Below, piece by piece: positions 1-10,789 of a stretch of 64,000 bases of DNA. The DNA is from Couchioplanes azureus (GTDB lineage: Bacteria; Actinomycetota; Actinomycetes; Mycobacteriales; Micromonosporaceae), in assembly GCF_014648355.1 (NCBI RefSeq), contig NZ_BMQY01000003.1:718999-782998 (forward strand), in the 5' to 3' direction. The translations under genes were made by a program, and so were the position numbers. The notes beneath the pieces are model-generated. The model searched no databases. It was not told the DNA's origin and saw only the letters and a list, made by a program, of their open reading frames with translations. Position 1 is the stretch's first letter, and the number at the start of each line of letters is the position of its first letter.

Positions 1-98
1 TAGCGCTTGCTCGCCACGAGGGCGAACTCCGCCGCGACGAAGAAGCCGTTGCCGACCAGCAACAGCACCGAGACGATTCCGGCCCACATGGGACTCAT
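1..98 (-). CDS. CNNM/CorC-family membrane protein, N-terminal fragment
   Basis: Only the first 32 codons lie in the window; the gene continues past base 1. The fragment begins MSPMWAGIVSVLLLVGNGFF and continues with AAEFALVASKR. That is the first membrane helix and the 'NGFFVAAEFAL' signature of the DUF21 (CNNM) domain found in HlyC/CorC-type proteins. Its ATG (98-96) overlaps the TGA of the upstream gene (97-95) in a 4-nt ATGA junction, so the two paralogous proteins are probably translationally coupled and may work together in ion (Mg2+/Co2+) transport or membrane homeostasis. The family call is seen in the sequence; the transported ion is inference. Confidence 0.85.
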   Translation of the reverse strand, partial: MSPMWAGIVSVLLLVGNGFFVAAEFALVASKR

Positions 99-1516
99 CG
101 CCCGGCCTCCGGATCCGGCGAAGAGGACGGCACCGGCGACGGCGAGAGCGAGGCCGGCGACGCCGAAAGGGAAGACGGCGAGGAAGCGGCGACGCGTACG
201 GATTCCGGCACGTGGCGGTCCACGGAGAGCACGGCCAGCTCCGCCCCGGACTCCAGCGACACCTCGTCGCCCACCTCCGGCACCCGGCCGAGATGGGCCA
301 TCACCAGGCCGGACACCGTGTCGTAGTCCTCGCCCTCGGGCAACGGGACGCCGGTCGCGTCGGCCACCTCGTCGATGCGCCAGCGGGCCGGGACGATCCA
401 GGAGCCGTCGGTCTGGCGGGCCGGGGCGGGCTCGGGCAGGTCGTCCTCGTCCCGGATCTGGCCCACGAGCTCCTCGGCGATGTCCTCGAGGGTGATGATG
501 CCGGCGAAGCCGCCGTACTCGTCGGCGACGCACGCCAGCTGGCGGTGCCCGGCGCGGAGCCGGTCCAGCACGACCGGCAGGCGCAGCGAGGCCGGCACGA
601 ACAGCGGCGGCACGGCGATCTCGGAGATCCGTACGGTGGCTCGCGCGGCCGGCGGCACGGCGAGCAGGTCCGCGATGCCGACGACGCCGACGATCTCGTC
701 CACCCCCGTACCCGAGCGGACCGGGAAGCGGGAGCGACCCGTCTCGAACAGCGCGACCACCTGCGCGACCGGGTCGGACGCCTGCACGGTGTGCACGTCC
801 ACCCGCGGGACCATGACCTCGGAGGCCGTCCGGCGGCGGAAGTCGAGGCCGCGGTCGAGCAGGGCGGAGAGCTCCGGGTCGAGGTGGCCCTCGGCGCGCG
901 ACTCCGCGATGATCTGCTCCAGGTCCTCCTCGGTGGCGCCCTCCGGCAGCTCCTCGATCGGCTCGATGCCGACGCGGCGCAGCAGCCGGGCCGCGGCCGC
1001 GTCGAAGAGCTTGACGACCGGGCCGAAGACGGCCAGGTAGATCAGCGTGGAGCGGCCCAGCGCCTTGGCGACCCGCTCGGCCCGGGCGATCGCGAGGTTC
1101 TTCGGGGCGAGCTCGCCGAGGACCATCTGCACCACGGTCGCGACGATCAGGGCCAGCACGACGGACACCGGCATGCTGACCGCGGCCGGTACGCCGGCGA
1201 CCCCGAGCAGGTCCGCCAGGCCCTCGCCGAGGAACGGCTCGGCGACGTACCCGACGATCAGGGCGGTGACGGTGATGCCGAGCTGGGCGCCGGAGAGCAC
1301 GAACGAGAGGCGTTCGGTGACGGCGAGGGCGCGCTCGGCGGATTTGTCGCCGCTCTCCGCCTCCTGGCGCAGGCGTTTGCGGTCGACCGCGACATAGCCG
1401 AATTCCTGGGCGACGAAGTAGCCGGTCACCGCCGTGACGACGATGACGAGCAGGAGCCCCAACAAGATCAACACAGCCGGGCCGAGCCCGGCCGGATACT
1501 GCCACTCATCTACCAA
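95..1516 (-). CDS. CNNM/CorC-family protein: DUF21 membrane domain, CBS pair, CorC_HlyC domain
   Basis: A 473-residue hemolysin-C/CorC-like membrane protein. Residues about 15-190 form the DUF21 domain, with several hydrophobic helices and the signature 'GYFVAQEFGYV'. Residues about 230-345 are a CBS pair that begins 'VMVPRVDVHTV' and contains 'LACVADEYGGFAGIITLEDI', the usual last CBS motif. Residues about 365-440 form the CorC_HlyC domain. The last 30 residues are a Ser/Pro/Ala-rich tail. Relatives act in divalent-cation (Mg2+/Co2+) transport or resistance, and the CBS pair often binds adenine nucleotides. The start is a TTG (1516-1514) with no convincing Shine-Dalgarno, so it is uncertain. 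The 3' end overlaps the next paralogue by 4 nt. Confidence 0.85.
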   Translation of the reverse strand: MVDEWQYPAGLGPAVLILLGLLLVIVVTAVTGYFVAQEFGYVAVDRKRLRQEAESGDKSAERALAVTERLSFVLSGAQLGITVTALIVGYVAEPFLGEGLADLLGVAGVPAAVSMPVSVVLALIVATVVQMVLGELAPKNLAIARAERVAKALGRSTLIYLAVFGPVVKLFDAAAARLLRRVGIEPIEELPEGATEEDLEQIIAESRAEGHLDPELSALLDRGLDFRRRTASEVMVPRVDVHTVQASDPVAQVVALFETGRSRFPVRSGTGVDEIVGVVGIADLLAVPPAARATVRISEIAVPPLFVPASLRLPVVLDRLRAGHRQLACVADEYGGFAGIITLEDIAEELVGQIRDEDDLPEPAPARQTDGSWIVPARWRIDEVADATGVPLPEGEDYDTVSGLVMAHLGRVPEVGDEVSLESGAELAVLSVDRHVPESVRVAASSPSSLSASPASLSPSPVPSSSPDPEAGR

Positions 1517-1572
1517 GGCTATCAGCGGGGCCGGACCCGGGCGGAGCGGATCGTCCCGCCCGGGTCACGGAC

Positions 1573-3193
<1,621 letters not shown>

Positions 3194-3209
<16 letters not shown>

Positions 3210-4870
3210 AAGGTGCTGACGATCATCCCCCAGGTGGCGAAGTTCGCCGGCCAGTCCAGGTCCCGGGTCGTCAGGCCGAACGCGTAGCCCTTGCCGCCGG
3301 CGGCGATCCAGCGGGTCATCGCGTGCATGCGGACGCCGGAGGGGCCGTCGTAGGCGTACTCCCAGTCCGCGGCGCGGGCCAGGGCGGGGACCCGGTTGAT
3401 CGCGTACTGCTGGTAGCCCGGCAGGTCGCCCGCGGCCCGCAGCCGGGCCGCCTCGTCCCGGCAGGCCTTCACCGGGTCGCCCTTGGGGTTGCGCGCCGGG
3501 TCGATGCTGAGCACGCGCAGGTTGCCCGGGTCGCGGAAGCAGAGCGTCGTGCCGATCCTCTCGTACGTCCACCCGTCGGGCACCGCGATGTGGAAGCCGC
3601 GTTCGGTGAAGTAGGACCAGCCCTCGTAGAGCGCCCACCCGTCGCGCAGCTTCTCCGCCCCCGGCTGCGGCGTCCGGCGCTGCGCCGACGGGGCACCGCC
3701 GAGGCAGTCGACCGGGCTGAAACCGCCCGTGCCGCCGCCGGTGCCGGACGAGGAGGTGGGCTCCGGAGGCGCGGAGACGGTGCCGGACGCGCCGGACGGC
3801 ACGGCGCCGTCGTTGTCGCGCAGCGCCAGCCCGGCGGCGACGCTTCCCGCACCGAGCAGCGCCACCGCGGTCACTCCCGCGACGAGCCGCCGCGACCGGG
3901 CCCGCACCGGCGTGCTCCGCGGGCTCGGGGCCGGGCGTGCCCGCGGCACCGCGGTGCCGCCGCCGCGGATCCGGCGTCTCGGCGGATGCGGCGCCGGCTC
4001 GTCGTCCAGCGACCGGCGCTGCGCCGGTACGACCGGACGGGGACCGCCGTCACCCCCGGCGAGGACGGCGCGCAGCCGGCGGGCCGCCTCCGCGCCGGTG
4101 AGGCGCTCCGCCGGCTCGCGCCGCAGCAGTCCCAGCAGCACGGGCGTCAGCGGCCCGGCCCGGGTGGGCGGGTCGGGCTCCTCCGTCGCCAGCGCCAGCA
4201 GGGTCGCCATCGCGCTCTCCCGGGCGTACGGCGAGCGGCCCTCCACGGCGGCGTACAGGGTGGCACCGAAGGACCAGAGGTCGGACTCCACGGTGGACGC
4301 ACCGTCGCGGGCCCGCTCCGGTGACACGTACTGCGGGGAGCCGACGACCATCCCCGGCCCGGTCACCGAGCCGTCGTCGACGAACGTGGCGAGGCCGAAG
4401 TCGGTGAGCACCACCCGGCCGTCGGTACCGATGAGAACGTTGTGCGGCTTGACGTCGCGGTGCAGCACGCCCGCGCGATGGGCGGCGGTGATGGCCTCCA
4501 GCACGTCGAGGCCGATGCGGGCGGCGCCCCTCGGCGAGTACGGCCCGTCCTGGCGGATCACCTGGTGCAGCGAGCGCGACGGCACGTACTCCATGACGAT
4601 CCACGGCTGGTCCACCGCGTGCACGACGTCGTAGATCTTGACCACGTGCGGGTGGTTGAGCCGGGCCGCGCTGCGGGCCTCGCGCAGCGTACGGTTGCGC
4701 AGCCGGGCCTTCTCGCCGTCGGTCATCCACTCCGGCAGGACGAACTCCTTGACGGCCACGTCCCGGTCGAGCATCTCGTCGCGGGCCAGCCAGACGCGCC
4801 CCATGCCGCCGACGCCGACCGGCATGCGCAGGCGATACCGACCGGCGATGAGCATGCGCCTGACCGCCAT
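3194..4870 (-). CDS. Membrane-anchored Ser/Thr protein kinase (PknB-like catalytic domain)
   Basis: A 558-residue Hanks-type kinase. The glycine loop is at residues 18-25 (VGVGGMGRVW), the ATP lysine is K41 (VAVKEF), the catalytic loop is HRDVKPHN with D139, the DFG motif is at 157-159, and the activation segment ends in GSPQYVSPE. A proline/arginine-rich linker (about 270-345) leads to one membrane helix (AGVTAVALLGAGSVAAGLAL). An extracellular domain of about 190 residues follows; it contains cysteines and resembles no PASTA repeat I can recognise. The ATG at 4870 is preferred because the protein then begins just before the conserved 'IAGRYRL' strand; upstream codons look non-coding. It is divergent from lhr. 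The external signal and substrates are unknown. Confidence 0.9.
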
Positions 4871-5010
4871 CGGCCCCCACCCGTCTCTTCCTACCAAGAG
4901 TAGTCGCGCCTGAGCCGAGCGCACATCGACGTCACCCGGCCACCGCGTAAACAACCGGGTTGTCCCGGGAAGCGGCAGGTCGCGGATTTCTGTCAGACCC
5001 CGGGGGCACC

Positions 5011-8000
5011 ATGGTCACTGTGCCTGACGTCCTGGAGCAGTTCGGCCTCGCCACCCGTGAGTGGTTCAAGGCGGCCTTCGCCGCGCCCACGGCCGCCCAG
5101 GCCGGCGCCTGGCGCGCCATCGGCGCCGGGCGGCACGCGCTCGTGGTGGCGCCCACCGGTTCCGGCAAGACCCTGGCGGCGTTCCTGTGGTCGCTCGACC
5201 GGCTCGCGCACGAGCCCGCCCCCGAGGACCCCAAGCATCGCTGCCGGGTCCTCTACGTCAGCCCGCTGAAGGCGCTGGCGGTCGACGTCGAGCGCAACCT
5301 GCGCGCCCCGCTGACCGGCATCCGCCAGGCCTCGGGCCGCCTGGGCGTCCCTCCGCCGGACATCACGGTCGGCATGCGCACCGGCGACACCCCCGCCGAC
5401 GAGCGCCGCGCCTTCGCCCGTACCCCGCCCGACATCCTGATCACCACGCCCGAGTCCCTCTTCCTCCTGCTGACCTCCGCCGCGCGCGAGTCCCTGCGCG
5501 GCGTGGAGACGGTCATCGTCGACGAGGTGCACGCCGTGGCGGCCACCAAGCGCGGCGCCCACCTGGCCCTGTCGCTGGAGCGCCTCGACGCGCTGCTCGG
5601 CCGCCCGGCCCAGCGCGTCGGCCTCTCCGCGACCGTCCGGCCGATCGAGGACACCGCCCGCTTCCTCGGCGGCGCGCAGGACGTGGAGGTCGTCCAGCCG
5701 CGCAGCGCGAAGACCATCGAGGTCGCCGTCCAGGTGCCGGTCGAGGACATGACCCGCCTCGACGAGGTGCCGGACACCGATGCGGACGACCCGGGCGCGG
5801 GCCGCCACTCCCCCTCCATCTGGCCCGCGGTCGAGGAGCGCGTCCTCGACCTCATCCAGGCGCACCGCTCCACGATCGTCTTCACCAACTCGCGGCGCGG
5901 GGCCGAGCGGCTCTGTGCGCGCATCAACGAGCTGGCCCTGGAGCGCACCGGCGGCGAGCTCACCCCGGCGCCGCGGCCACCGGCGCAGGTCATGGCGCAG
6001 TCCGGCGAGGCGGGCGGGGCGCCGCCGGTGGTCGCCCGGGCTCACCACGGCAGCGTGTCGCGGGAGGAGCGCAAGCAGATCGAGGAGGCGCTGAAGTCCG
6101 GGCAGTTGCCCGCCGTGGTCGCCACCTCCAGCCTCGAGCTCGGCATCGACATGGGCGCCGTCGACCTGGTCGTGCAGATCGAGGCGCCGCCGTCGGTCTC
6201 GGCCGGCCTGCAGCGCATCGGCCGCGCCGGTCACCAGGTCGGCGCGGTCTCCCGCGGCGTGGTCTTCCCGAAGCATCGCGGCGACCTCGTCTCCTGCGCC
6301 GTCGTCGCCGAGCGCATGGCCGAGGGCGCCATCGAGGAGCTGCGCTATCCCCGCAACCCGCTCGACGTCCTGGCCCAGCAGATCGTGGCCATGGTCTCCC
6401 TCGACCAGTGGCACGCCGACGAGCTCGCCGCGCTCGTGCGCCGGGCCGCGCCCTACGCGGAGCTGCCCGACTCGGCCCTGCACGCGGTGCTCGACATGCT
6501 CTCCGGCCGCTATCCCTCCACCGCGTTCGCCGAGCTGCGCCCGCGGCTGGTCTGGGACCGGACCACCGACCAGCTCACCGGCCGGCCCGGCGCCCAGCGG
6601 CTCGCCGTCACCAGCGGCGGCACCATTCCCGACCGGGGGATGTTCGGCGTCTTCCTGGCCGGGTCGGAGCGCGCCTCCCGGGTCGGCGAGCTCGACGAGG
6701 AGATGGTCTACGAGTCGCGGGTCGGCGACGTCTTCCTCCTCGGTTCCACCTCGTGGCGCATCGAGGACATCACGCCCGACCGCGTCCTCGTCTCGCCCGC
6801 GCCGGGCGCGCCCGCGCGCATGCCGTTCTGGAAGGGTGACACGCTGGGCCGGCCGGTCGAGCTGGGCCGGGCGATCGGCGCCCGGCTGCGCGGCCTCACC
6901 CGGGCGGACGACGAGACCGCCACCGCGTCGCTGCGCGACTCCGGACTGGACGAGTGGGCCGCCGACAACCTCGTCGCCTACCTGCGGGAGCAACGGGAGT
7001 CCACCCGCAACCTGCCCGACGACCGGACGGTGGTGGTCGAGCGGTTCCGCGACGAGCTCGGCGACTGGCGGATGACCGTCCATTGCGTCCTCGGCGCCCG
7101 GGTCAACGCGCCCTGGGCCCTGGCCATCGCCCGCCGGCTCACCGAGCGCTACGGCGTCGACGGCCAGGTCATGCCCTCCGACGACGGCATCGTGGTGCGC
7201 CTGCCGGACACCGCGGAGGAGCCGCCCGGCGCCGACCTCGTCGCGTTCGACCCCGAGGAGATCGCGCAGATCGTCGAGGAGTCGGTCGGCACGTCCGCGC
7301 TGTTCGCCGCCCGTTTCCGCGAGTGCGCCGCCCGGTCGCTGCTGCTGCCGCGCCGCGACCCGCGGCGGCGGCAGCCGCTGTGGCAGCAGCGGCAGCGCTC
7401 CGCCCAGCTCCTGGACGTGGCGCGCGAGTTCGCCGACTTCCCGGTCACGCTGGAGGCGGCCCGCGAGTGCCTGCAGGACGTGTTCGACGTGCCCGGTCTG
7501 GTCGGCCTGATGCGCGAGATCGCCGGGCGCAAGGTGCGCCTCGTCGAGGCGGAGACGCCGCGTCCCTCGCCGTTCGCCCGTTCGCTGCTCTTCGGATACG
7601 TGGGCGCGTTCCTCTACGAGGGCGACGCGCCCCTGGCCGAGCGACGCGCCGCCGCCCTGGCGCTCGATTCCACCCTCCTCGGCGAGTTGCTCGGCCGGGT
7701 CGACCTGCGCGAGCTGCTCGACCCGGCGGTCGTGGCCGAGAGCGAGAGCCAGTTGCAGTGGCTGACCGCCCAGCGCTCCCCGCGCGACGCCGAGGACGCC
7801 GCGGAGCTGCTGCGCCTGCTGGGCGACCTGTCTTCGGAGGAGCTCGCCGCACGCTCGGTCGACCCGGCGTGGGCGGAGCAGCTCGCGGCGTCCCGCCGGG
7901 CCATCCGGGTGCGCATCGCCGGCGAGGAACGCTGGATCGGCGTCGAGGACGCCGGCCGCTACCGCGACGCGCTCGGCGTCGCCCTGCCGGTCGGCGTGGC

Positions 8001-9561
8001 CGAGGCCTATCTGGAGCCGGTCGCCGACCCGCTCGGTGACCTCGTCGCGCGGTATGCCCGCACCCACGGCCCGTTCGCGGCCGCCACCTGCGCCGCCCGC
8101 TTCGGCCTCGGCGTCTTCGTGGTGGAGCAGGCCCTCAAGCGGCTCAGCGCGACCGGCCGGGTGGTCTCGGGCGAGTTCTCCCCCGGCGGCGCCGGCAGCG
8201 AGTGGTGCGACGCCGAGGTGCTGCGGTTGCTGCGCCGCCGGTCATTGGCCGCCCTGCGCCGCGAGATCGAGCCGGTGCCGCCCCGGGTGCTGGCCGCCTT
8301 CCTGCCCCGCTGGCACCAGATCGGCGGCAACGCCCGCGGCGTCGACGCGCTCGCCGCCGCCATCGAGCAGCTCCAGGGCGTGGCGGCTCCGGCCTCGGCG
8401 TGGGAACGTCTGATCCTGCCGGCCCGGGTCGCCGACTACGCGCCGCCGCAGCTCGACGAGCTGTGCGCCGGCGGCGAGGTGCTCTGGGCCGGCTCGGGCA
8501 GCATCGCCGGTGGCGACGGCTGGGTCACCCTCGCCTACGCCGACAGCGCCCCGCTGCTGTTGCCGCCGCCGGACGACGAGCCGGCCGCGACTCCGTTGCA
8601 CCAGTCGATCCTCGACGCCCTCGCGGACGGGCAGGCGCTGTTCTTCCGCATGCTCTCCGACCGGGTGGGCGCCACCGACGACACGGCCCTGGCCGCCGCC
8701 GTCTGGGATCTCGTCTGGGCGGGTCACCTGACCAACGACACCCTGGCGCCGCTGCGGGCCCTGCTCGGGGGCAGCGGCGCCCACCGCGCCAAGGCGGCAC
8801 CGGCCCGCACCCGCTACCGGCGCCCGGGACGACCGGTCATGCCCGCGCGCGGCGGCCCGCCGTCGATGGCCGGCCGCTGGTCCCGCCTGCCCGGCCGTGA
8901 CCTCGACCCGACCCGCCGCGCCGCGGCCCTGGCCGACCTCCTGCTCGAACGCCACGGCGTCGTCACCCGCGGCGCGGTGATGGCCGAGGGCGTCACCGGC
9001 GGCTTCGCGGCGGTCTACCCGGTCCTCGGCGCTCTGGAGGAACGCGGGGCGGCCCGCCGCGGCTACTTCGTCGAGGGCCTCGGCGCGGCCCAGTTCGCGG
9101 TGCCGGGCGCGGTCGACCGCCTCCGCGCCCTCGCCGAACCGGCCGAGCTCACCCGGCGCGCCGGTGCCGCGGCCGTCGTCCTCGCCGCCACCGACCCGGC
9201 CAATCCGTACGGCGCGGCGCTGCCCTGGCCGGAACGGGTGGTCGACAGCGGCAACGGCGACCCGGCCCCGGCCACCGGCCACCGCGCCGGCCGCAAGGCG
9301 GGCGCCCTGGTCGTCCTCGTCGGCGGCGACCTCATCCTCTACGTCGAACGAGGCGGCCGCACCCTGCTGTCCTTCGTGGACGATCCCGAGGCGCTGCTGG
9401 CGGCCGGCCAGGCCCTGGCGGGGGCGGTGCGCTCCGGAGCCCTGGGAGCCATGTCGGTCGAACGCGCGGACGGCGAGTCGGTGCACTCCTCCCCGCTGCG
9501 AGACGCCCTGACGGCCGCGGGTTTCCGAGCCACACCGCGAGGACTCCGCCTCCGCGGCTGA
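5011..9561 (+). CDS. lhr: Lhr-type ATP-dependent helicase (Lhr-Core plus C-terminal extension)
   Basis: A 1516-residue superfamily-2 helicase, the length expected for actinobacterial full-length Lhr. RecA1 carries Walker A (APTGSGKT, 47-54) and the DEVH box (VIVDEVHAV), followed by motif III (GLSATV). RecA2 carries TNSRRGAERL, ATSSLELGIDMG and QRIGRAGHQ. The winged-helix and beta-barrel 'Lhr-Core' region follows, then a long C-terminal segment ending in a winged-helix-like domain. Lhr translocates 3'-5' on single-stranded DNA, and in mycobacteria the gene is linked to DNA damage and to nei2. The ATG at 5011 is preferred, although a GTG at 5020 also fits. A nei2-type gene lies 3 kb downstream on the same strand, which supports a role in repair. 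Confidence 0.93.
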   Translation: MVTVPDVLEQFGLATREWFKAAFAAPTAAQAGAWRAIGAGRHALVVAPTGSGKTLAAFLWSLDRLAHEPAPEDPKHRCRVLYVSPLKALAVDVERNLRAPLTGIRQASGRLGVPPPDITVGMRTGDTPADERRAFARTPPDILITTPESLFLLLTSAARESLRGVETVIVDEVHAVAATKRGAHLALSLERLDALLGRPAQRVGLSATVRPIEDTARFLGGAQDVEVVQPRSAKTIEVAVQVPVEDMTRLDEVPDTDADDPGAGRHSPSIWPAVEERVLDLIQAHRSTIVFTNSRRGAERLCARINELALERTGGELTPAPRPPAQVMAQSGEAGGAPPVVARAHHGSVSREERKQIEEALKSGQLPAVVATSSLELGIDMGAVDLVVQIEAPPSVSAGLQRIGRAGHQVGAVSRGVVFPKHRGDLVSCAVVAERMAEGAIEELRYPRNPLDVLAQQIVAMVSLDQWHADELAALVRRAAPYAELPDSALHAVLDMLSGRYPSTAFAELRPRLVWDRTTDQLTGRPGAQRLAVTSGGTIPDRGMFGVFLAGSERASRVGELDEEMVYESRVGDVFLLGSTSWRIEDITPDRVLVSPAPGAPARMPFWKGDTLGRPVELGRAIGARLRGLTRADDETATASLRDSGLDEWAADNLVAYLREQRESTRNLPDDRTVVVERFRDELGDWRMTVHCVLGARVNAPWALAIARRLTERYGVDGQVMPSDDGIVVRLPDTAEEPPGADLVAFDPEEIAQIVEESVGTSALFAARFRECAARSLLLPRRDPRRRQPLWQQRQRSAQLLDVAREFADFPVTLEAARECLQDVFDVPGLVGLMREIAGRKVRLVEAETPRPSPFARSLLFGYVGAFLYEGDAPLAERRAAALALDSTLLGELLGRVDLRELLDPAVVAESESQLQWLTAQRSPRDAEDAAELLRLLGDLSSEELAARSVDPAWAEQLAASRRAIRVRIAGEERWIGVEDAGRYRDALGVALPVGVAEAYLEPVADPLGDLVARYARTHGPFAAATCAARFGLGVFVVEQALKRLSATGRVVSGEFSPGGAGSEWCDAEVLRLLRRRSLAALRREIEPVPPRVLAAFLPRWHQIGGNARGVDALAAAIEQLQGVAAPASAWERLILPARVADYAPPQLDELCAGGEVLWAGSGSIAGGDGWVTLAYADSAPLLLPPPDDEPAATPLHQSILDALADGQALFFRMLSDRVGATDDTALAAAVWDLVWAGHLTNDTLAPLRALLGGSGAHRAKAAPARTRYRRPGRPVMPARGGPPSMAGRWSRLPGRDLDPTRRAAALADLLLERHGVVTRGAVMAEGVTGGFAAVYPVLGALEERGAARRGYFVEGLGAAQFAVPGAVDRLRALAEPAELTRRAGAAAVVLAATDPANPYGAALPWPERVVDSGNGDPAPATGHRAGRKAGALVVLVGGDLILYVERGGRTLLSFVDDPEALLAAGQALAGAVRSGALGAMSVERADGESVHSSPLRDALTAAGFRATPRGLRLRG

Positions 9562-9623
9562 CTCCCGACCCGGCCTACGCCGCAGAGCCCGGACTCCTCC
9601 GGTCCGGAGACACGGTTACCGCC

Positions 9624-10031
9624 TCAGGGGTGGGGCTGGACGCCGGGCTCACGCCCGTCGGCGCGAGACCACGTGCCTACGTACGCGAGGTTCCGCAGGT
9701 ATCGGGCCTGCGGGATCTCGTCGTCGCGGGGCGGCCAGTCGCGGTGCGGCAGATAGGCCAGGCGCCACGCGATGGTGAGGAACAGCCAGCCGCCGCCGAC
9801 GCCGGTGAGCCACCAGAGCGCGTCGCGGCGGCGGTAGGACACCTTGGGCGCCAGCCATGCGGTCACGCCCATCGCCGCCGCCGTGGAGACCAGGTAGGCC
9901 AGCAGGCCGTTGCCGGTGGCGCCGTCGACGGCGACCCGGAGAGCGACGTGACCACCGATGACCGCGACGTCGAGGAGCGCGGCCAGCGAGACACGCGCCG
10001 GATGACTCCGGGGCACCGCTTCGTAAGGCAC
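9624..10031 (-). CDS. Small membrane protein of unknown function
   Basis: About 135 residues with three hydrophobic segments: LAALLDVAVIGGHVALRVAV, then GLLAYLVSTAAAMGVTAWLA, then LWWLTGVGGGWLFLTIAWRL. A charged tail contains 'HRDWPPRDDEIPQARYLRNLAYVG'-like sequence (shown in part). I do not recognise the family. The proposed GTG start (10031) has only a weak ribosome site, and upstream in-frame codons are possible. It is convergent with lhr and 101 nt downstream of the GNAT gene on the same strand. No catalytic motif is visible; an integral membrane protein is as far as the sequence goes. Confidence 0.6.
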   Translation of the reverse strand: MPYEAVPRSHPARVSLAALLDVAVIGGHVALRVAVDGATGNGLLAYLVSTAAAMGVTAWLAPKVSYRRRDALWWLTGVGGGWLFLTIAWRLAYLPHRDWPPRDDEIPQARYLRNLAYVGTWSRADGREPGVQPHP

Positions 10032-10132
10032 CTGAGCAGCGTAAAGACGGCGCGTGGAGCAAGCAGTCGGCCTGGCATGCGGGAGCCGCCGGCGATCGCC
10101 GGCGTGCGGTGCCGGATTACCGGACCGCCGCG

Positions 10133-10696
10133 TCATCCGGTTGCCCGCTGCCCGCCGATCGGATGATCGGTTCCCGGTTCGAGGGCCGGCCAGCGGATGG
10201 CGTACATCCAGTCGGGGCCGTCCTCGCCCGGCTCGTCGAGCGCGGGCGAGCGGATCAGGCCCGCCCGCTGCGCGACGCTCTGGGAGGCGACGTTGCCGGG
10301 GCGTACGCGGGCGAGGATCGGCCAGTCCGGCAGGTGCTCGCCCGCCCACCGCACGACCCCGGTCGCGGCCTCGGTGCCCATGCCGCTGCCCCAGGCCGCC
10401 GGGGCGAGGCGGTAGAAGAGGTTGAGCACCTCACGGTCGCGGAACCGTACGAACTTCAGGCCGCAGAAGCCCAGCGTCGTGCCGTCCGCGCGGGCGGTCA
10501 CCACCCAGTAGCCGAAGCCGTGCCGGCGCCAGTGCTCGTCCCAGCGGGCGAACACGTCCTCGGCGCCCGTACGGGTGGCGAGCAGGTCCGACGGATTGTG
10601 GTGACACGCCTCGGGATCGCGGTGGACCTCGTAGATCGCGTCGACGTCGGCGGCGACCGGCCGGCGCAAAGCCAGCCGTGCGGTGACAATCTCCAC
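10133..10696 (-). CDS. GNAT-family N-acetyltransferase (RimJ/RimL-like)
   Basis: A 187-residue acetyltransferase beginning 'MEIVTARLALRRPVAADVDA', the standard N-terminus of the RimJ/RimL/ribosomal-protein acetyltransferase group. The acetyl-CoA binding strand and loop (LAPAAWGSGMGTEAATGVVRW, here with one substitution from the usual R/QxxGxG/A) sit near residues 95-115, followed by 'VRPGNVASQSVAQRAGL', the usual late motif 'N.AS..V..R.GF'. Acetyl-CoA is the donor; the acceptor cannot be read from sequence. The start is a GTG (10696) without a clear Shine-Dalgarno. The leader immediately upstream carries a long inverted repeat. Confidence 0.88.
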   Translation of the reverse strand: MEIVTARLALRRPVAADVDAIYEVHRDPEACHHNPSDLLATRTGAEDVFARWDEHWRRHGFGYWVVTARADGTTLGFCGLKFVRFRDREVLNLFYRLAPAAWGSGMGTEAATGVVRWAGEHLPDWPILARVRPGNVASQSVAQRAGLIRSPALDEPGEDGPDWMYAIRWPALEPGTDHPIGGQRATG

Positions 10697-10737
10697 GGTT
10701 GGCGACTTTACGATCTAGCGTCGTATCCCCGCCAACC
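10697..10737. promoter_or_regulatory. Inverted repeat in the leader of the GNAT gene
   Basis: GGTTGGCG (10697-10704) is the exact reverse complement of CGCCAACC (10730-10737), with a 25-nt spacer that itself contains ACGA/TCGT (10710-10713 and 10721-10724). The left arm abuts the GTG start codon at 10696. On the mRNA this would be a stem next to the initiation site; on DNA it could be an operator. Regulation is inference. Confidence 0.5.
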
Positions 10738-10762
10738 CGACACATACCGGCCCGCGCCTCCC

Positions 10763-10783
10763 GTGAGAGCTCTCACTCGCGAG
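10763..10783. repeat. 14-bp perfect palindrome GTGAGAGCTCTCAC plus adjoining CTCGCGAG
   Basis: GTGAGAGCTCTCAC (10763-10776) is a perfect palindrome, and the 8-bp palindrome CTCGCGAG (10776-10783) overlaps it by one base. Both lie 14-27 nt beyond the stop of the LLM oxidoreductase gene and upstream of the GNAT gene. There is no T-run, so a dimeric repressor site is as likely as a terminator. Confidence 0.4.
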
Positions 10784-10789
10784 AGCGCG

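Noticed and set aside
4940..5005. TTGTCCCGG upstream of lhr considered as a PafBC-type (RecA-independent) DNA-damage promoter
   Set aside because: Only the TTGTC part matches; no TANNNT -10 element follows at the required distance.
9590..9612. CTCCGGTCCGGAG downstream of lhr considered as a terminator
   Set aside because: The symmetric arms leave a one-base centre, so only a 4-bp stem with a 5-nt loop is possible, and no T-run follows.
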